From NCBI GenBank assembly GCA_037974965.1, contig JBBPFI010000009.1, positions 310,001 to 374,000 of the forward strand: a stretch of 64,000 bases of DNA. Reading direction: 5' to 3'. Within the stretch, counting starts at the first letter, position 1. Every line of letters starts with the position of its first letter. A program made the position numbers and the translations under genes. Source of the stretch: Dacryopinax spathularia (lineage: Eukaryota; Basidiomycota; Dacrymycetes; Dacrymycetales; Dacrymycetaceae). Below are positions 10,701 through 21,563 of this stretch, piece by piece. Under the pieces are notes generated by a model that worked only from the letters and a program-made list of their open reading frames with translations, did no database searches and was not told the DNA's origin.

Positions 10701-11949
10701 TCAAGCAAGCTGCGCGAACCCAATCCTATCCCCGTCAAAATCAAACACCGCCGCAAACCCCCTTAAGAACACGTCCCCCAATATCCATCTCGGCAACCTC
10801 GGCATCGCATACGCCGCCCCGACACACAACTCCGACCCCGGCTCAAGCAGGCCAAAATTAAACGCCTGCGGGTCGAGTATATACCTGACCCCGCCTAGGA
10901 GGATGCTTATCTCCGGCAGAGGCTGAGAGCAGGGGAATGTATAGTAGTTCGGGGCGATGTTTGCTGGTGCTGGGGCTGAGTTTGGGATCTGCGCGTAGAG
11001 GGCTGCGATGTCCGCTGGAGGGCCGACGAGGAGCGTGGTGCCGGTGTCGATTATGGCGGTGCTGTTCCCCACTGCTTCCACGCGGTCGAGCTCAATACCG
11101 GTAAGATCGATCTCCCAGTAGAGCTTCCTCACTACCGGGTTCCAGTGGATGGGAGAGGAGGGAGCGATGAAGGGCGCGTCTGTCCCTCCGAGGAAGAGGC
11201 TCGCGTCGGAGCCGGCGAGGTTGAACGCGAATGCCGCTTCGGGGACGACGCCCTGCTCGACAAGGAGGTTGAAGTACGGCGTGCGTTTGTAAGCCGACAT
11301 AGCTGGGTACGCCAACCCAAGCAGGCCGTCAGTTGGGCCAGAGGTGAAGGAACCATTCTCGAATGTCGCTGCTCCTATTGGCACTCCGGTGGCGGTTAAG
11401 CCGGAGAGGGAGACGCTGTCCAAGTAGATCTGGCCGAGGGCGGCAGAGCCGTCGCCGTACGAGACGGTGAAGGATTGGTTTGTCGGCTGGGAGGTGGAAG
11501 AGTTCTGCGGGGCGTAGGGGGTATGTTTCGCGCAAGTGAGGCAGGCAGAGCTGGGGAGGAAGAGGTCGGTTGAGCCCTGCGCTCTTTCATCAGCCCATGC
11601 TACGGGAGTATAAGCAATGGAAAAGGGAAGGGAGACGCACCGTATCGAAATCCACTAAAAAGTCCTGCCCGCGGCTACCGACCTGGATAGCGCCGTACCA
11701 CATCGCGTCCCTATAACTCGTCAACCCCAGCTCGGCCGTCTCTCTCTTCCGACCATCGTGGCTATAAAGGTACTTGGAGTCAAGGTAGGCCGCATGACTC
11801 CGGAGCGCGTCGGTGTTCGCTACGCCGTCCGGTGTGGAGAGGGCGAGCGATTTCCGGAGGGGGATGGATTGGGCGGCGCGCGGTTTGGGCGGGGTAGGGG
11901 AGGCGAGTACCAGGGCGCAGAGGGCGAGGAGGCCGAGTGGGAGCTGCAT
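10701..11949 (-). CDS. Secreted aspartic protease (peptidase family A1)
   Basis: Two exons (11949-11641, 11576-10701; 64-nt intron GTGCGT...CGCAG, phase 0) give 394 residues. A signal peptide (MQLPLGLLALCALVLASPTP) is followed by a basic propeptide. The first catalytic motif DFDTGSTDLFLPSS spans the exon junction, with the intron exactly between DT and G. The flap region has SYGDGSAALGQ, and the second catalytic motif is IIDTGTTLLVG. The Cys pair of each lobe and the C-terminal ILGDVFLRGFAAVFDFD are typical of pepsin-like fungal proteases. It would be secreted and act at acidic pH on protein substrates. The length is usual for the family. It diverges from the 2-oxoglutarate oxygenase across a 1-kb intergenic region. 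Confidence 0.93.
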
Positions 11950-12952
11950 GCTTGCCCGCTGCGTCTAGGTACAGTCGAGGTCGAGGTGCCGGAGATTGCG
12001 ATGTACATCATCCATGGCCTCCCGGAGCGCGCTTTTGTACCCCTCCAGCCTCGTCCAGGCCAAGGCCACCTCAAGACCACTTCCTCCCCCCCAAGGTGGA
12101 GCTAGGAAACGAGGAGCATCGCACTCCCCTCTCGTCCAAATCCGGACTGTGGAAGCCTATGTCTCTGCGAGTGAGAGACAAGAAAAAGCGGTCCTCTATC
12201 GCTTAAATCCGCATTCCCATAAGACACAGGCCAAGAGCGCCTATTCCCCGCAGGCAAGAGCTAGGGACGGCGCCTAATTGGGTTCGGGATAAGACCGAAT
12301 GGAGCGGCGGGCAGGAACGCTTGGGTCGCAGCTGTCTGTCAGAATAATGGAGGCGGTGATGGGGGGCAATGGGCGGTGAGGAAGCGGCGGCTTGTGGGCC
12401 CTAGGAGAGGGGTGGGAGAGTCAAGAGCGGTGAGACATGCGGGTTCTTTGAGGTGATCAAGACATTTGCGGGGATAGCTTTGACTTTGGCTTGGCGTTGT
12501 CAGCCTTTCTTCAGTGGTGTAGCAGCAAATCTACTCCTTTCGAAGAAGGATGCCAACGAAGTAAAGTGAAAAGGCCCGAAAGATGTCGCAGCTTGTGAGG
12601 CTCGTTCCTGCCAGCCTGCCCGTTTTGACCTCCGACATGAAAAAGGCCCGACGCCGAAGAAGCGAAAGAAGTGCGAATTCCGAGAGGGGGGATCGCCGAC
12701 GACACAGCCACCCATCACCACGTCGGTGGAGGTGTTGCATGACGCTGCTATTCTTGGCCATCGACCGCCGTCCACTCGCACAGACCGTCCTCCTCCTCCA
12801 CATTCGGCCGTAACTGCAGCAATGATCAGAACAGAGGTATATAGGGCAGCTGATCCTCCATCTGCAACTATGCTGCTGTCTTCCTCTCCTTCTTCTTCGT
12901 CGTCGTCTTTATCAGTGACCTCGCACGACCAGCAGCGGTAGTAACAGCCAAG
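11950..12952. other. Divergent intergenic region, aspartic protease / oxygenase
   Basis: About 1 kb between two divergent genes, so probably two promoters. A TATA-like GTATATAGGG at about 12837-12846 sits roughly 110 bases before the oxygenase ATG and is followed by a CT-rich stretch. Open frames inside it have no recognisable product. Confidence 0.5.
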
Positions 12953-14047
12953 ATGCCAATCAGCACGATCCACCACACTCTCCCGCCCTTCCCCTCAGAC
13001 CTCGTCACGGCCCCGCTCGTCTCCGTCTCACTAGCAAAGCTCGAGGCGGGCGACGCGGCCGAAGCGTCCGCCTTCTACGAAGCATGCAAGCGGCTCGGTT
13101 TCTTCTACCTGAACATGGAGGGTTCCGAGCTAGGGGAGAAAATCGTCGCTGGTGCCGAGAAACTGCATCAGCTGCAGCAGGAGTTCTTCAAGCTGCCCAA
13201 CGAGGAAAAGGAGAAGTATGGGAAGAACATGGACGAGTTTTACTGTTATCGGTTCTTCCCGCTGGGGATCAAGGACGCAGAGGGGAATGAGCTGCGTAAC
13301 GAGAACTACAACGTGCGTCCCTTTTTGCCGCATATATGCGTCTATTTCGCGATTTTAGACGGCTAACTATGTATGCAGATGAAGAAAGATGACATCCTGG
13401 GCAACTGCACCCCTCTACCCCGCCCTAAGCTGATCGAGGACAACCAGCCCCTGCTAAAAGACTACGTGCTAAACTGTCGCGCCGCAATCGACCTAATGCT
13501 CGAGATCCTCAACACGCACCTGCAGCTCCCACCAGGCACGCTCGCAAACCTCCACAGGATCCACGAGCTCTCGGGCGACCATGCGCGGTTCACCCAGTCG
13601 CCCCCGAGGCCGTGGGACGAGAAACGGATCGCTTCTGGCGAGCATACGGATTTCGGGACGCTGACGATCTTGTTTAATTGGCTTGGGGGGTTGCAGATCC
13701 GGCATCCGGAGACGAGCGAATGGGTCTACGTGAAGCCCGTACCAGGGTCGGCAGTCGTCAACCTGGGCGACGCGCTCGTAGTGTTCACGGCCGGCATCCT
13801 GCGCTCCAACATCCATCGTGTCGTCCCCGCTCCCGGCCCTCAAGCTCCTCTCATGCGTCATTCCTTGGTATACTTCTCCCGCCCGGAGAATGCGGTCGTT
13901 TTGGATAGGTTGAAAGGCGGGCTGGTGGACCTGCAGCCGAAGACGGAGGTCGGGAAGAAGATCACGAGCCATGAGTGGATCATGAGGCGCGCGCATGGGG
14001 ATTTGAGGGGGATCTTTACGATTACTGGGTTGGAAGCGAGGGAGTAG
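12953..14047 (+). CDS. 2-oxoglutarate/Fe(II)-dependent oxygenase (isopenicillin N synthase-like)
   Basis: Two exons (12953-13312, 13379-14047; 66-nt intron, phase 0) give 342 residues. The N-terminal DIOX_N-type region starts with PLVSVSLAKLEAGD and includes FYEACKRLGFFYL. The C-terminal jelly-roll domain has the metal ligands HTDFG (His, Asp) and the distal His in NIHRVV, and the 2-oxoglutarate-binding Arg-x-Ser in RHSLVYF. All four key residues are therefore present and the enzyme should be active. These enzymes hydroxylate or desaturate small molecules; the substrate cannot be read from sequence. A broken paralogue lies at 20496-21175, in a second copy of the surrounding gene block. Confidence 0.92.
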
Positions 14048-14330
14048 GACGCTGACTGGCGAACTTGCAAAGTGTTGTCGTTCTTGTGTGTTGTTGTATT
14101 GTAGGTGACATATTGATGTAACCCGTTGTGTTTTGACCGTTCAAGTCGAGATGTGTTAGAGTCTGAACTAAACCGAGGGAACGCGAGTTGCACCTCCTCT
14201 GAATCTCCGGTCTCTGAAGACTCGCGCACTGGCTGGGACGAAGTCCGCGGTTTCTCGTTCCTGCCATACGTGCACTTGGCTCCAGTCAGACAATTCTGTC
14301 CGCATCATCGATCCCTCTCAACAATAATCA

Positions 14331-14931
14331 TCACAAGGTCATTACAGGATCATTAGGCAACAGCTCCGCACCCCGCCTCTGCTTCTCCGCAAACAACAAA
14401 TTCGCCTTCGTCAAGAACCAGACGTACATCGCCTCCGGCCCCAAATCCGGCGGCGGCACACCCTCACAAACGAGCATCTCGTTCTCCCCCAGAAAATAAA
14501 GCAAAACACCTAGGACCCACCAGGCGCAGCTGAACCTCAATTTCCTCGGGACGACGCTAGCGGTTGTATCCTCCTCGTGCACGCCGTACTCTTCCATCCA
14601 GTCGTGAAACTCTTCCATCGTGAAGTCAAAATTCCTGGTGAGGAGGACGGAGCCCGCGTAGTACGGGTTGGAGGAAAGGATTGTGGAGACGTGATGCTCT
14701 GTTTCCCAGATTTCGGGGCCCTTTTCGTTGATGACTTGGTATTCGTTCCATGGGGAGGTTGTGGGTGCGGAGGAGGGCTGGGTGACGATGCTCCAGTGGT
14801 AGCTGGTTGAGATACCGGGATCGACTGAGCCGCCCCGGGAGTAGAAGGCGACGCCTATCTTGATTGTCTGCAGACGTAATCATTGTCCAGGCGGAGTACC
14901 ATACATCTGGACAGCCGATCCGGCTTACCAT
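14331..14931 (-). CDS. Unnamed His/Cys small-protein family, member B
   Basis: ATG-only exon (14931-14929), a 61-nt intron (GTAAGC...CTGCAG) and exon 2 (14867-14331) give 179 residues starting MTIKIGVAFYSRGG. Family marks are TSYHWSIVTQ (His25), EYQVINEKG, MEEFHDWMEEYG and FSCAWWVLGVLLYF (Cys115). It is closest to member A: both have SYH-x(2)-(I/L)VTQPS and the MEEYG block. It converges with the oxygenase (283 bases between stops). Function unknown. A truncated copy of its last ~95 coding bases sits in the second gene block at 21435-21532. Confidence 0.78.
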
Positions 14932-15613
14932 TTGGCTTCGGATGGGAGCGATCAGCGAGCAATGCAACCGAGCACGAAGGTGACTTACGCTTGCGAAATG
15001 CAAGCTGGGCAGAATCCGGCTCAAAGTCGTACAGGACACAGTTGGAATTCAATGTCCGCACGACAACTGCAAAGTCAGCAGGCATATCCTCAGTGAGCAG
15101 TAGCCCAGCATGAGCTATCCAATCGTTAGGGCTGACAATGCGATTGCCATGAGGTGTCCGCATCGTTCTGCACTGCCTCAAAGAAGAAGCGTGCCAGCGA
15201 CGCTCATTGAGACGGTTGCTTCGAATCGACTGACGGAGATAGTGGATTTTCCATAGCGGATCTGGTCGTGCGTCCGGCAACCATGGCCTCCGCTGCGCAT
15301 CGGTGGTAGGTACATTTGCGGCGAGTTGCGATTGTAACTGCATGCATTGAAACAAGATTTCTTCGTGCCTCCGGTGGCTAGAGAAGTATGATGCGCTTCA
15401 CAGATCCCCCCCCCCTTCTAACTTGAGGATGCGTACACCGCATCTAGCGACGCCCGATCCAGGTTATCCCGTATTCGAGCTACTCCGTCGCTTTGGGCCC
15501 AAGCCAGGTGCGTGCTGTAAGCTGTTCAGCTCCGCGGTTGAAGAAAGGCTAAGGCTTAGCAACATACCTCTTCTTTGGATATCCAATAAAGGGGACACCG
15601 AGAGGACCCGCTC
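14932..15613. other. Intergenic region between APH-like kinase 1 and His/Cys member B
   Basis: About 680 bases. A 166-codon open frame on the minus strand (15355-14855) overlaps member B, has no recognisable motif and is not conserved in the second block, where this interval is deleted. A run of ten C at about 15407-15416 is the only simple-sequence feature. Confidence 0.4.
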
Positions 15614-16503
15614 CTATACTTCCTCATCGTGTGCCACCTGGGTGGGTAGAATTGGTCCTCCGATGATGTATGGTAGCCTGTTGCCAAACGTATGAAGGAG
15701 ATCAGGGCAGCGAACGTGAAGTGATTGCTTCATCTTGGCTCCTTCCCACCACGGCGGCATCCAGCCCGCACTTTCGAAGTCCACAATAGCGGTGATGCGA
15801 TATGTGTTTGGGTCCACCAAAATATTGAGCGGGCTGAGATCGCCATGTGTGAAGACCGGGGTAGAGCAGTCTACCTTCGTGGGATCAGGATACTTTAAGA
15901 ACCGGAGGAGGTGGTGCTCATCGACGAAAGAAGCATGAAAATCGAAGAGTCGCACGCAATCATCCCATATCGAGCCGCCCTCGAGTGAACAGAGAGTGGA
16001 TCCGAAGGGTGTAGGAAGCTTGCGCCATGTACGGCATATGCTCCGGAGCTGCTCGATGATATAGGCCCGACCGTCGTCGTCCGCTCCGAGCCAGACGTCG
16101 TACAGCTCCTCCCCGCTGACTCTCGTCATGACAATCAGCCTGGAGTGGATCCAGGGGATTGTGCATATCGGTCTTGGTATTGGAACGGTAGGTAGGTAGT
16201 GGCGCACAAAGCGAAGGTTATTTATCTCCTGCCGAGCAACCAATGGAGGCTTTTCCTTGACGAACAAGAAGCGTCCGAAGGAATCTAGGTAGAAGATAAT
16301 CAGTGTCTCAGAACTCACCAGGACCAGACATATCACCCACATGTCCAAAGAAACTTGACAAACGGGACGAAGCGGTAATAGACAAAACCTTTGAACATAC
16401 GGCGAACGTAGTTGTGTAGACGTTGCGATGATGTTAAGACCTGCCTTTTCGGCAGCCCAAGCTTGCGTCGTGGGGGCGGAGCAGTGCTATGCGTAGTTGA
16501 CAT
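15614..16503 (-). CDS. APH-type phosphotransferase (aminoglycoside/choline kinase-like), copy 1
   Basis: Two exons (16503-16341, 16284-15614; 56-nt intron GTGGGT...CCTAG, phase 1) give 277 residues. The C-lobe has the Brenner-type catalytic motif FTHGDLSPLNILVD (Asp, Asn) and the metal-binding segment AIVDFESAGWMPPWWEG, typical of fungal APH-domain proteins. The N-lobe is short: FGRFLFVKEK may supply the ATP-site Lys, and no clear Gly loop is visible. The substrate is unknown; APH proteins phosphorylate small molecules, lipids or, rarely, proteins. Only 106 bases separate its start from the stop of His/Cys member C upstream, and the same tight pairing is found in the second block (21564-23165). 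Confidence 0.85.
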
Positions 16504-16609
16504 ACGGCGCAGACTTCTGTTGCGCCCTCTTAAGCGATATACGGAATGCACTAAGCAGCACAGTATACGTTCATTGGGGAAAAGGAGAGCACAGAGCTAT
16601 CGCTGGCTA

Positions 16610-17369
16610 CTACATAACCGCCAACTTTGAGGCGTTTGCCTCCGCTAGTTTCGCGACAGGGTAATTGGTGGTACGCTTCTCTTTAGCTGTAGACCAGAGT
16701 AGGAAGAACAGCTCGTACGCCCTCTTCTCAAGCCATGAACGCAAGGCCGACTCCGAGTCTTCGGTCAGCAGGGTGGCGGCGTCGAACGGCTTGATCTCCC
16801 CGCTAACGATGAACAGATAGAGTGCTTCAACAACCCATGACGCGCAGTTGAAGCCCACATTCGTCGATCTCGTTGTGGCTGGGGCCTTAGCTTCCTCAGG
16901 GATGCGGTCCTCCTCCTTGATCCAGTCGTCGAATTCTTTCATTGTGTACTCGAAATCCTCGCTCAATATAAGGCAACCGGAGTAGCGCTCGCTCTGCGAG
17001 AGGTAGACGCCTTCTTCGTCGCGATGGTCGGTTGTCCATGAGCCGTCTTTGGTCTCGTCTGTCACTTGGTAGACTCGAAATCGGCTGGTTACCGGCTCCT
17101 CCTTTTCCTGGGTGACGAGAGCCCAGTGGAAGCCTGAGGCGACGGGAATGACTTCGCGGTCAGATTTCTTGCCCTCAGATTTCTTGCCGTCAGGTTCCTT
17201 GCCGTCAGGTTCCTCGCCGTCAGGTTGCGTGTCAGTGTCCGTCTCGCCAGACTGGGACACCTCGCGCTTCGCCCAGAAAAGCCTTTGGTAGTAGAAGGCA
17301 ACACCGATCTTGATGGGCTGAGAAGGATATGAGGAAGGCGGGCATGAGGTGTACGGAGTATCTCACCAT
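16610..17369 (-). CDS. Unnamed His/Cys small-protein family, member C, with repeat insert
   Basis: ATG-only exon (17369-17367), a 49-nt intron (GTGAGA...CTCAG) and exon 2 (17317-16610) give 236 residues starting MPIKIGVAFYYQR. The family marks are FHWALVTQ (His), VYQVTDE, MKEFDDWIKEED and FNCASWVVEALYLF (Cys). Unlike its paralogues it carries a ~45-residue hydrophilic insert before the His motif, built from a short Gly-Lys/Glu-rich repeat (EPDGK, SEGKK units; DNA 17160-17225). The insert sits in a loop position, so the fold should be kept. It is followed within 106 bases by APH-like kinase 1 on the same strand. Its upstream DNA is far more similar to that of member D than the coding regions are. 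Confidence 0.78.
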
Positions 17370-17780
17370 TCCGTATCCGATTTGTGGTTTCTCGAGGTCT
17401 GAGGGATGCAGGAGACTGTGTTCTGCCCGTATCGTGAGTTCATCCCTCAGAACTTATACACGAAAGAGGCCTGACATTGCTCATCTTGTTTACGTGAAGA
17501 ATACTGGGTGACGCGGCCTCCTTTGCACATTTTGGGCAGTAACTCCTATCTCTTGCCCGGTTTGACGCTCCATATCCTCCGAGGGAGGGCAGGAGGATCA
17601 AGTGTCGACATCCATTTTGGCCTCTCCGTGCTCGAAGGAGAACTCGGTCCGGAGGAGGGTGCGACAGAATGAATGTGAGAATGCTGCATGACCGCTGCCA
17701 GCCTTCATTTGGATAGATAGGGCGTCGTTGTTCGCACGGTGTCCGAGCGGCCCGTTCCATATACGTGCATTGGCCCCAAG
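17370..17780 (-). repeat. Conserved element upstream of member C (copy 1)
   Basis: About 400 bases directly upstream of the member C start are roughly 85-90% identical by eye to 23166-23560 upstream of member D. Both contain the words TGTGTTCTG(C/T)CCGTATCGTG and TTGCACATTTTGGGCAGTAA. On the minus strand both can encode GGYGASNRARDRSYCPKCA, so the element may be a coding remnant with a CxxC motif. It runs directly into the ~0.5-kb tandem repeats. Confidence 0.7.
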
Positions 17781-19320
17781 CCAAGGTCGGTATTCGTAAG
17801 CCCGTGCTTGTCTCGGCTCAGCGCAGGAGGCGGACGATGTCGCTCCCGGCCAAGAAAGGAGCGCAACGTGTGCGAGAGCACCAGAGGTCCGCGGCAAGCC
17901 TGAGAAAAGGGTTCGTCAGGAGTTCGACGGGAATGTGTAGAGACGGACTGAGGTGCGTACCACGAGGAATCAGTGCGAAGGTCGCCTTTTCTGGTATTGC
18001 GTGTCGCCTGGGTAGTCGGAGAAGGATGGGCCCTCTCGCGACATGGGGTGACCCAGATTGGAGTCGGTAGAATATCCGAATTCCCCGGGCGAGGTGAAAG
18101 CCGGCTTGATGCGCCTTGGTGTACGACGCCTCGCCTTTGAGAGTTTTGAGCGGAAGCTGCTCCTTGCGTTCTACGCAGGGCACCGTTCACCACACATATA
18201 GATGTGGCAAAGAGCCACCGAGACGAAACGGCGCTGGACTGCTATGTCGCCGTACCGTCACACCGGTTTCTGTCGTGATGAAGATACACGCCAATGGGCA
18301 ACATTCGTCAGCGCTTGATTATCTCGGCCCAGGTCTCAGGATGTTGACAATGTCGCACCCGGCCAAAAAAGGAACGGAACGCAGTGTGTCCCAGAGCGCC
18401 AGAGGTCCGCGGCGAGCCTGAGAAAAAGGTCAGTGAGGAGTTCCGCGTGATTGGGGCGACGCGGAGCGTGGTACGCACATGAGGATTAGCGCGAAGGTCG
18501 CCTTTTTCGGTACTGTTGTATGGTCGCCTGTGTTGTCCCTGAAGGAAAGATCCGTCAAGCCGCAGCACGGAGTGACCTATCCTGGTGTCGGCAGGGTGTC
18601 CGAGGGTGGGGGACAATATCCTGATACGATGCCACTCTTGCCGCGCCAAACCCGAACCGTTTGGTCCGAGGGGACACTAAACCACCGGAAAGGCATATCG
18701 CCTGGGTTGTCCGAGTAGAAAGGGCCCTCGATTCGCGGCACGGAATGACCCAGATTGGAGTCGGTGAAATATCCGACTTCTCCGGGCGATATGGACGCCG
18801 GCTGCCGACCATTTTGAGCCGAAACTACTCCTTGCGTTGTCGGCAGGCCACCCTTCACCACACCCAGGAACGTGGCAAGAGCCACCGAGACGAAACGGCG
18901 CTAACCTGATTCATCGCCGCAGTGTTACACCGGTTTCTGGGTGTGATGAAGACGCAAGCCAATGGTGACATGCGTAAGCTCGTGCTTATCTCGCCTCAGG
19001 TCTCAGGAGGTTGAAAATGTCGCACCCCGCCCAGTAAGGAGCGCAACGTACCCAACAGTGCCCTAGGTCCGCAGAAAAAGGTCAGTCGGGAGTTGAGTGT
19101 GATTGCGGCGACGCATATCGTGGTACGCACACGAGGAGTAGTGCGAAGGTTGCCTTTTCGGTACTATTGTGGTCGCCTGTATTGTCCCAGAAAAAACGAG
19201 CCGTCAACCCGGAGGACGGCATAACCTATCCTGGTATCGGAAGGATATCCGAGGGTGCAGGAGGATCTTCTGATAGGATGCCGCTCGTGCCGCGCCCGAC
19301 CCGGTCGATTTGGTTGTAAT
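17781..19320. repeat. Tandem array of a ~0.5-kb repeat, block 1
   Basis: Three consecutive, diverged units start near 17805, 18328 and 18995. Marker words recur in order: AATGTCGCACCCGGCC, AGGTCCGCGGC, GCGAAGGTCGCCTTTT (about 17975, 18491, 19142) and GACCCAGATTGGAGTCGG (18052, 18749), followed by a CACCGTTCACCACAC word. Unit 2 is longer (about 667 bases) because it holds a second partial copy of the GACC...TCGG segment. No continuous reading frame spans a unit and I recognise no protein. A second block with the same units lies at 23561-24600. Confidence 0.75.
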
Positions 19321-20270
19321 AAGGGGTACTGAAGCATCAAGAGCACCCGATTTTTCGTAAGATACGCTCCTGCAATGTCATGATTCTCCGCTCGCTCTCG
19401 TCCTGACACTGGCCACCGCAATGAAAAGTAGCGGGGATAGAGGTGATCGCAAGGACAAAAGTAGGCGTCTTCCAAAAAGCGGAGTTAAGGGTGACATGAG
19501 AGTAACCGGCAAGGACCCGGCTGCCTCTGAGCTTCCGGTCTCTGGAGACGCTCGGACTGGTTGTCTGCGACAACAGCGGTGTCGAGTACTGGAGCGACCT
19601 TGTAAATGGGCGAGAATTTGTACTAAAAGGCACTCCGGGTGTGCCATGTCTTCTGTAAATGCGACACGTCGTACGTTGCGGTCGAGCTTCGGTCCTACGA
19701 GAGTTCTCGGCTGTTGTAAATCTGCGTGGAGGGTTCAGAGGAGGACCGCAAACTACTCAAGGATGCTCACTTAGTCCGGACCAACCTGTCCACAAGAGGC
19801 GGACGTACCAATCTCCCGTAATATGGCTCAGGCTGACCGTATCCTCATTGCAACCGGGGACAAGCGACGATGTGAGCGTCGCCCTTGAATGTTGCGAGTC
19901 GGTCAGAATATGTGCTCGCTCGTACTGCCCCGCGCAGATTACGACGAGCACTAGAAGCTGGGGCGTCGGCAGAGCGTATGAACGAAAAAAGCACTCTCCC
20001 AGGGAGTGCCGCTGCTGGTGGGAGCTGAGTGCGAGAGATGAGAGGACAAAGCACAGCGAAGGTGTCCATGGATATTTTCACCGAGTTGATCAAGGGAGCC
20101 ATCATAGCAACACAAGAACCGCCAAAATCCGAGTGAAATGTCTTTAAGGAGCCGCGTCCATAATCAAGGAAAGCCAGATGGAAAGTTCGTACAGTGGGCG
20201 GAAATAGAGGCAAGTCTAGGGAATCGCGTACATAACTAACCGCAAAGCGATGTTCGAGGATCTTCCCTCA
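19321..20270. other. Unassigned region between repeat array and oxygenase pseudogene
   Basis: About 950 bases with several overlapping frames of 100-160 codons on both strands (for example 19659-20147 plus, 20213-19845 minus). None shows a recognisable motif. I see no gene here. Confidence 0.4.
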
Positions 20271-20495
20271 CCCCGAGTTTCCCATCGGGACCTTCCTAGC
20301 CTTCCACTGTCTCATCGGAGCAGGCGGTGAGACGCGTCGTTTTCCTTCGGCGATTGTCTTGCTCAACTGTGAATCATGTAGCTGGGAGCATAGTACAGTG
20401 TCGACATAAGCGCCGATCAACCAGCTGTCTCAGAGTTACAGCCAAAAAGCTCAAGCCAACATAATGATGAGATCTAGAGTGATACACAGTAGGCA
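20271..20495. repeat. Duplicated flank upstream of the oxygenase pseudogene
   Basis: Words such as CCTCACCCCGAG, TTCCCATCGGG and CCTGTCTCATCG/CACTGTCTCATCG recur in order at 25345-25410. The match resumes at AAACGTCGAC(T/A)TCCACGTCAT (20511 and 25585). This marks a third partial copy of the gene block at 25.34-25.63 kb. Confidence 0.6.
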
Positions 20496-21175
20496 GTGAC
20501 CAACCGCAAACGTCGACTTCCACGTCATGCCCGCTCCGCCAACTTCCAGTGGCGCTGCTGGCGAAAAGACTGCGTCCTCAACTGCCGCGACCAGATCGAC
20601 ATCAGACTGGACATTCTCGACGCGCACTTCCAGCTCCCTCCGCGTACGCTCGCAAACCCTCGCAGGATCGACGAGCTCTTCGGCGACCATGCACGGCTGA
20701 CGCAGTCGCCTCTGAGGCCGTGGGAGGAGAAACGGATCGCTTCGAGCGATCATACCGATTTTGGGACCTCATCGATCTTGTTTGATTGGCTAGGTCCGTT
20801 CAAGATCAGGCTACCGGAGACGAACAGTATGAGTGTGTGTCAACCCTACCCAGCCTGAGGATCGGTAGTGGCGAACCTGGACGACGCCAGTAGTAGTCTT
20901 CACCTCTGGCATCCTCCGATCCAACATCCATCGAGTCGTCTCCGCCCCTGGCGCCCAAGCCCCGTTCATGTGTCATTCACTGGTCTCCTTTCCAGGCCGG
21001 AGAACGCGGGCGTGCTCAATAGGCCTAAGGGAGGTTTGGTGGCCTTGCAGCCGAAGACGGAGACCGGGAGGAAGATTACGAGCCATGAGTGGAACAAGAG
21101 GCGCGCGCATGGGGATTTGAGGGAGGTCTTTACGATCGACGGGTTGGACGCGGGGGAACAGGACGCTGTGAGGAT
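20496..21175 (+). pseudogene. 2-oxoglutarate oxygenase pseudogene (paralogue of 12953-14047)
   Basis: Corresponds to exon 2 of the intact oxygenase: DYVLNCRAAIDLML there matches CVLNCRDQIDIRLD here, and HTDFGTSSILFDWLG keeps the metal-binding His and Asp. The frame then changes: the later part (NIHRVVSAP..., RPENAGVLNRPKGG, TSHEWNKRRAHGDLR) is read in other frames, and the expected RHS reads CHS, so the 2-oxoglutarate Arg is lost. There is no exon 1 equivalent. It is a non-functional host-gene copy within the second gene block. Confidence 0.85.
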
Positions 21176-21434
21176 GCCGGAAAGCGTTTTCGCTCTTATT
21201 TGCTGCTGCATTGTACGCAGGCGTATCGATGTAACGCGTTCGATCGGTGGAGTCGATGTGCCATAGAAGCGTGAACTGAGCCGAGGGGACGCAGAGTCGC
21301 AGCTCATAGTTGAGGCTCCGGTCTCTGAAGACTCTCGTTCTAGCTGGGGAGCAGACCTCGCAGTCTCCTACCGAACTCTGCACCCTTCCGCCAGTATGCA
21401 TATCATTGTTCAATACAGTAGCATCATCGTCACA

Positions 21435-21532
21435 CGGTCGTGACAGGCTCATTAAGCGGCATCTCATGATCTCCCACAGCAGCATGTCTCTGCTTCTCCG
21501 CAAACAGCAAATTCGCCTTCGTCAAAAACGAT
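21435..21532 (-). pseudogene. Remnant of His/Cys member B (3' end only)
   Basis: About 95 bases match the 3' end of member B (14340-14425), including the words GCTTCTCCGCAAACA and AAATTCGCCTTCGTCAA. The copy stops abruptly and joins the 3' flank of APH-like kinase 2, so about 1 kb present in block 1 is missing. It lies in the same relative place (after the oxygenase) as the intact gene. Confidence 0.75.
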
Positions 21533-21563
21533 CATCGACCATCACCTTCGATCGCTTGTTTGA

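Noticed and set aside
14855-15355. 166-codon minus-strand frame overlapping His/Cys member B
   Set aside because: It overlaps member B's first exon and intron in another frame, has no motif, and the interval is absent from the second gene block.
19659-20147. 162-codon plus-strand frame between repeat array and oxygenase pseudogene
   Set aside because: Overlapping long frames on both strands and no conserved motif; looks like chance openness.
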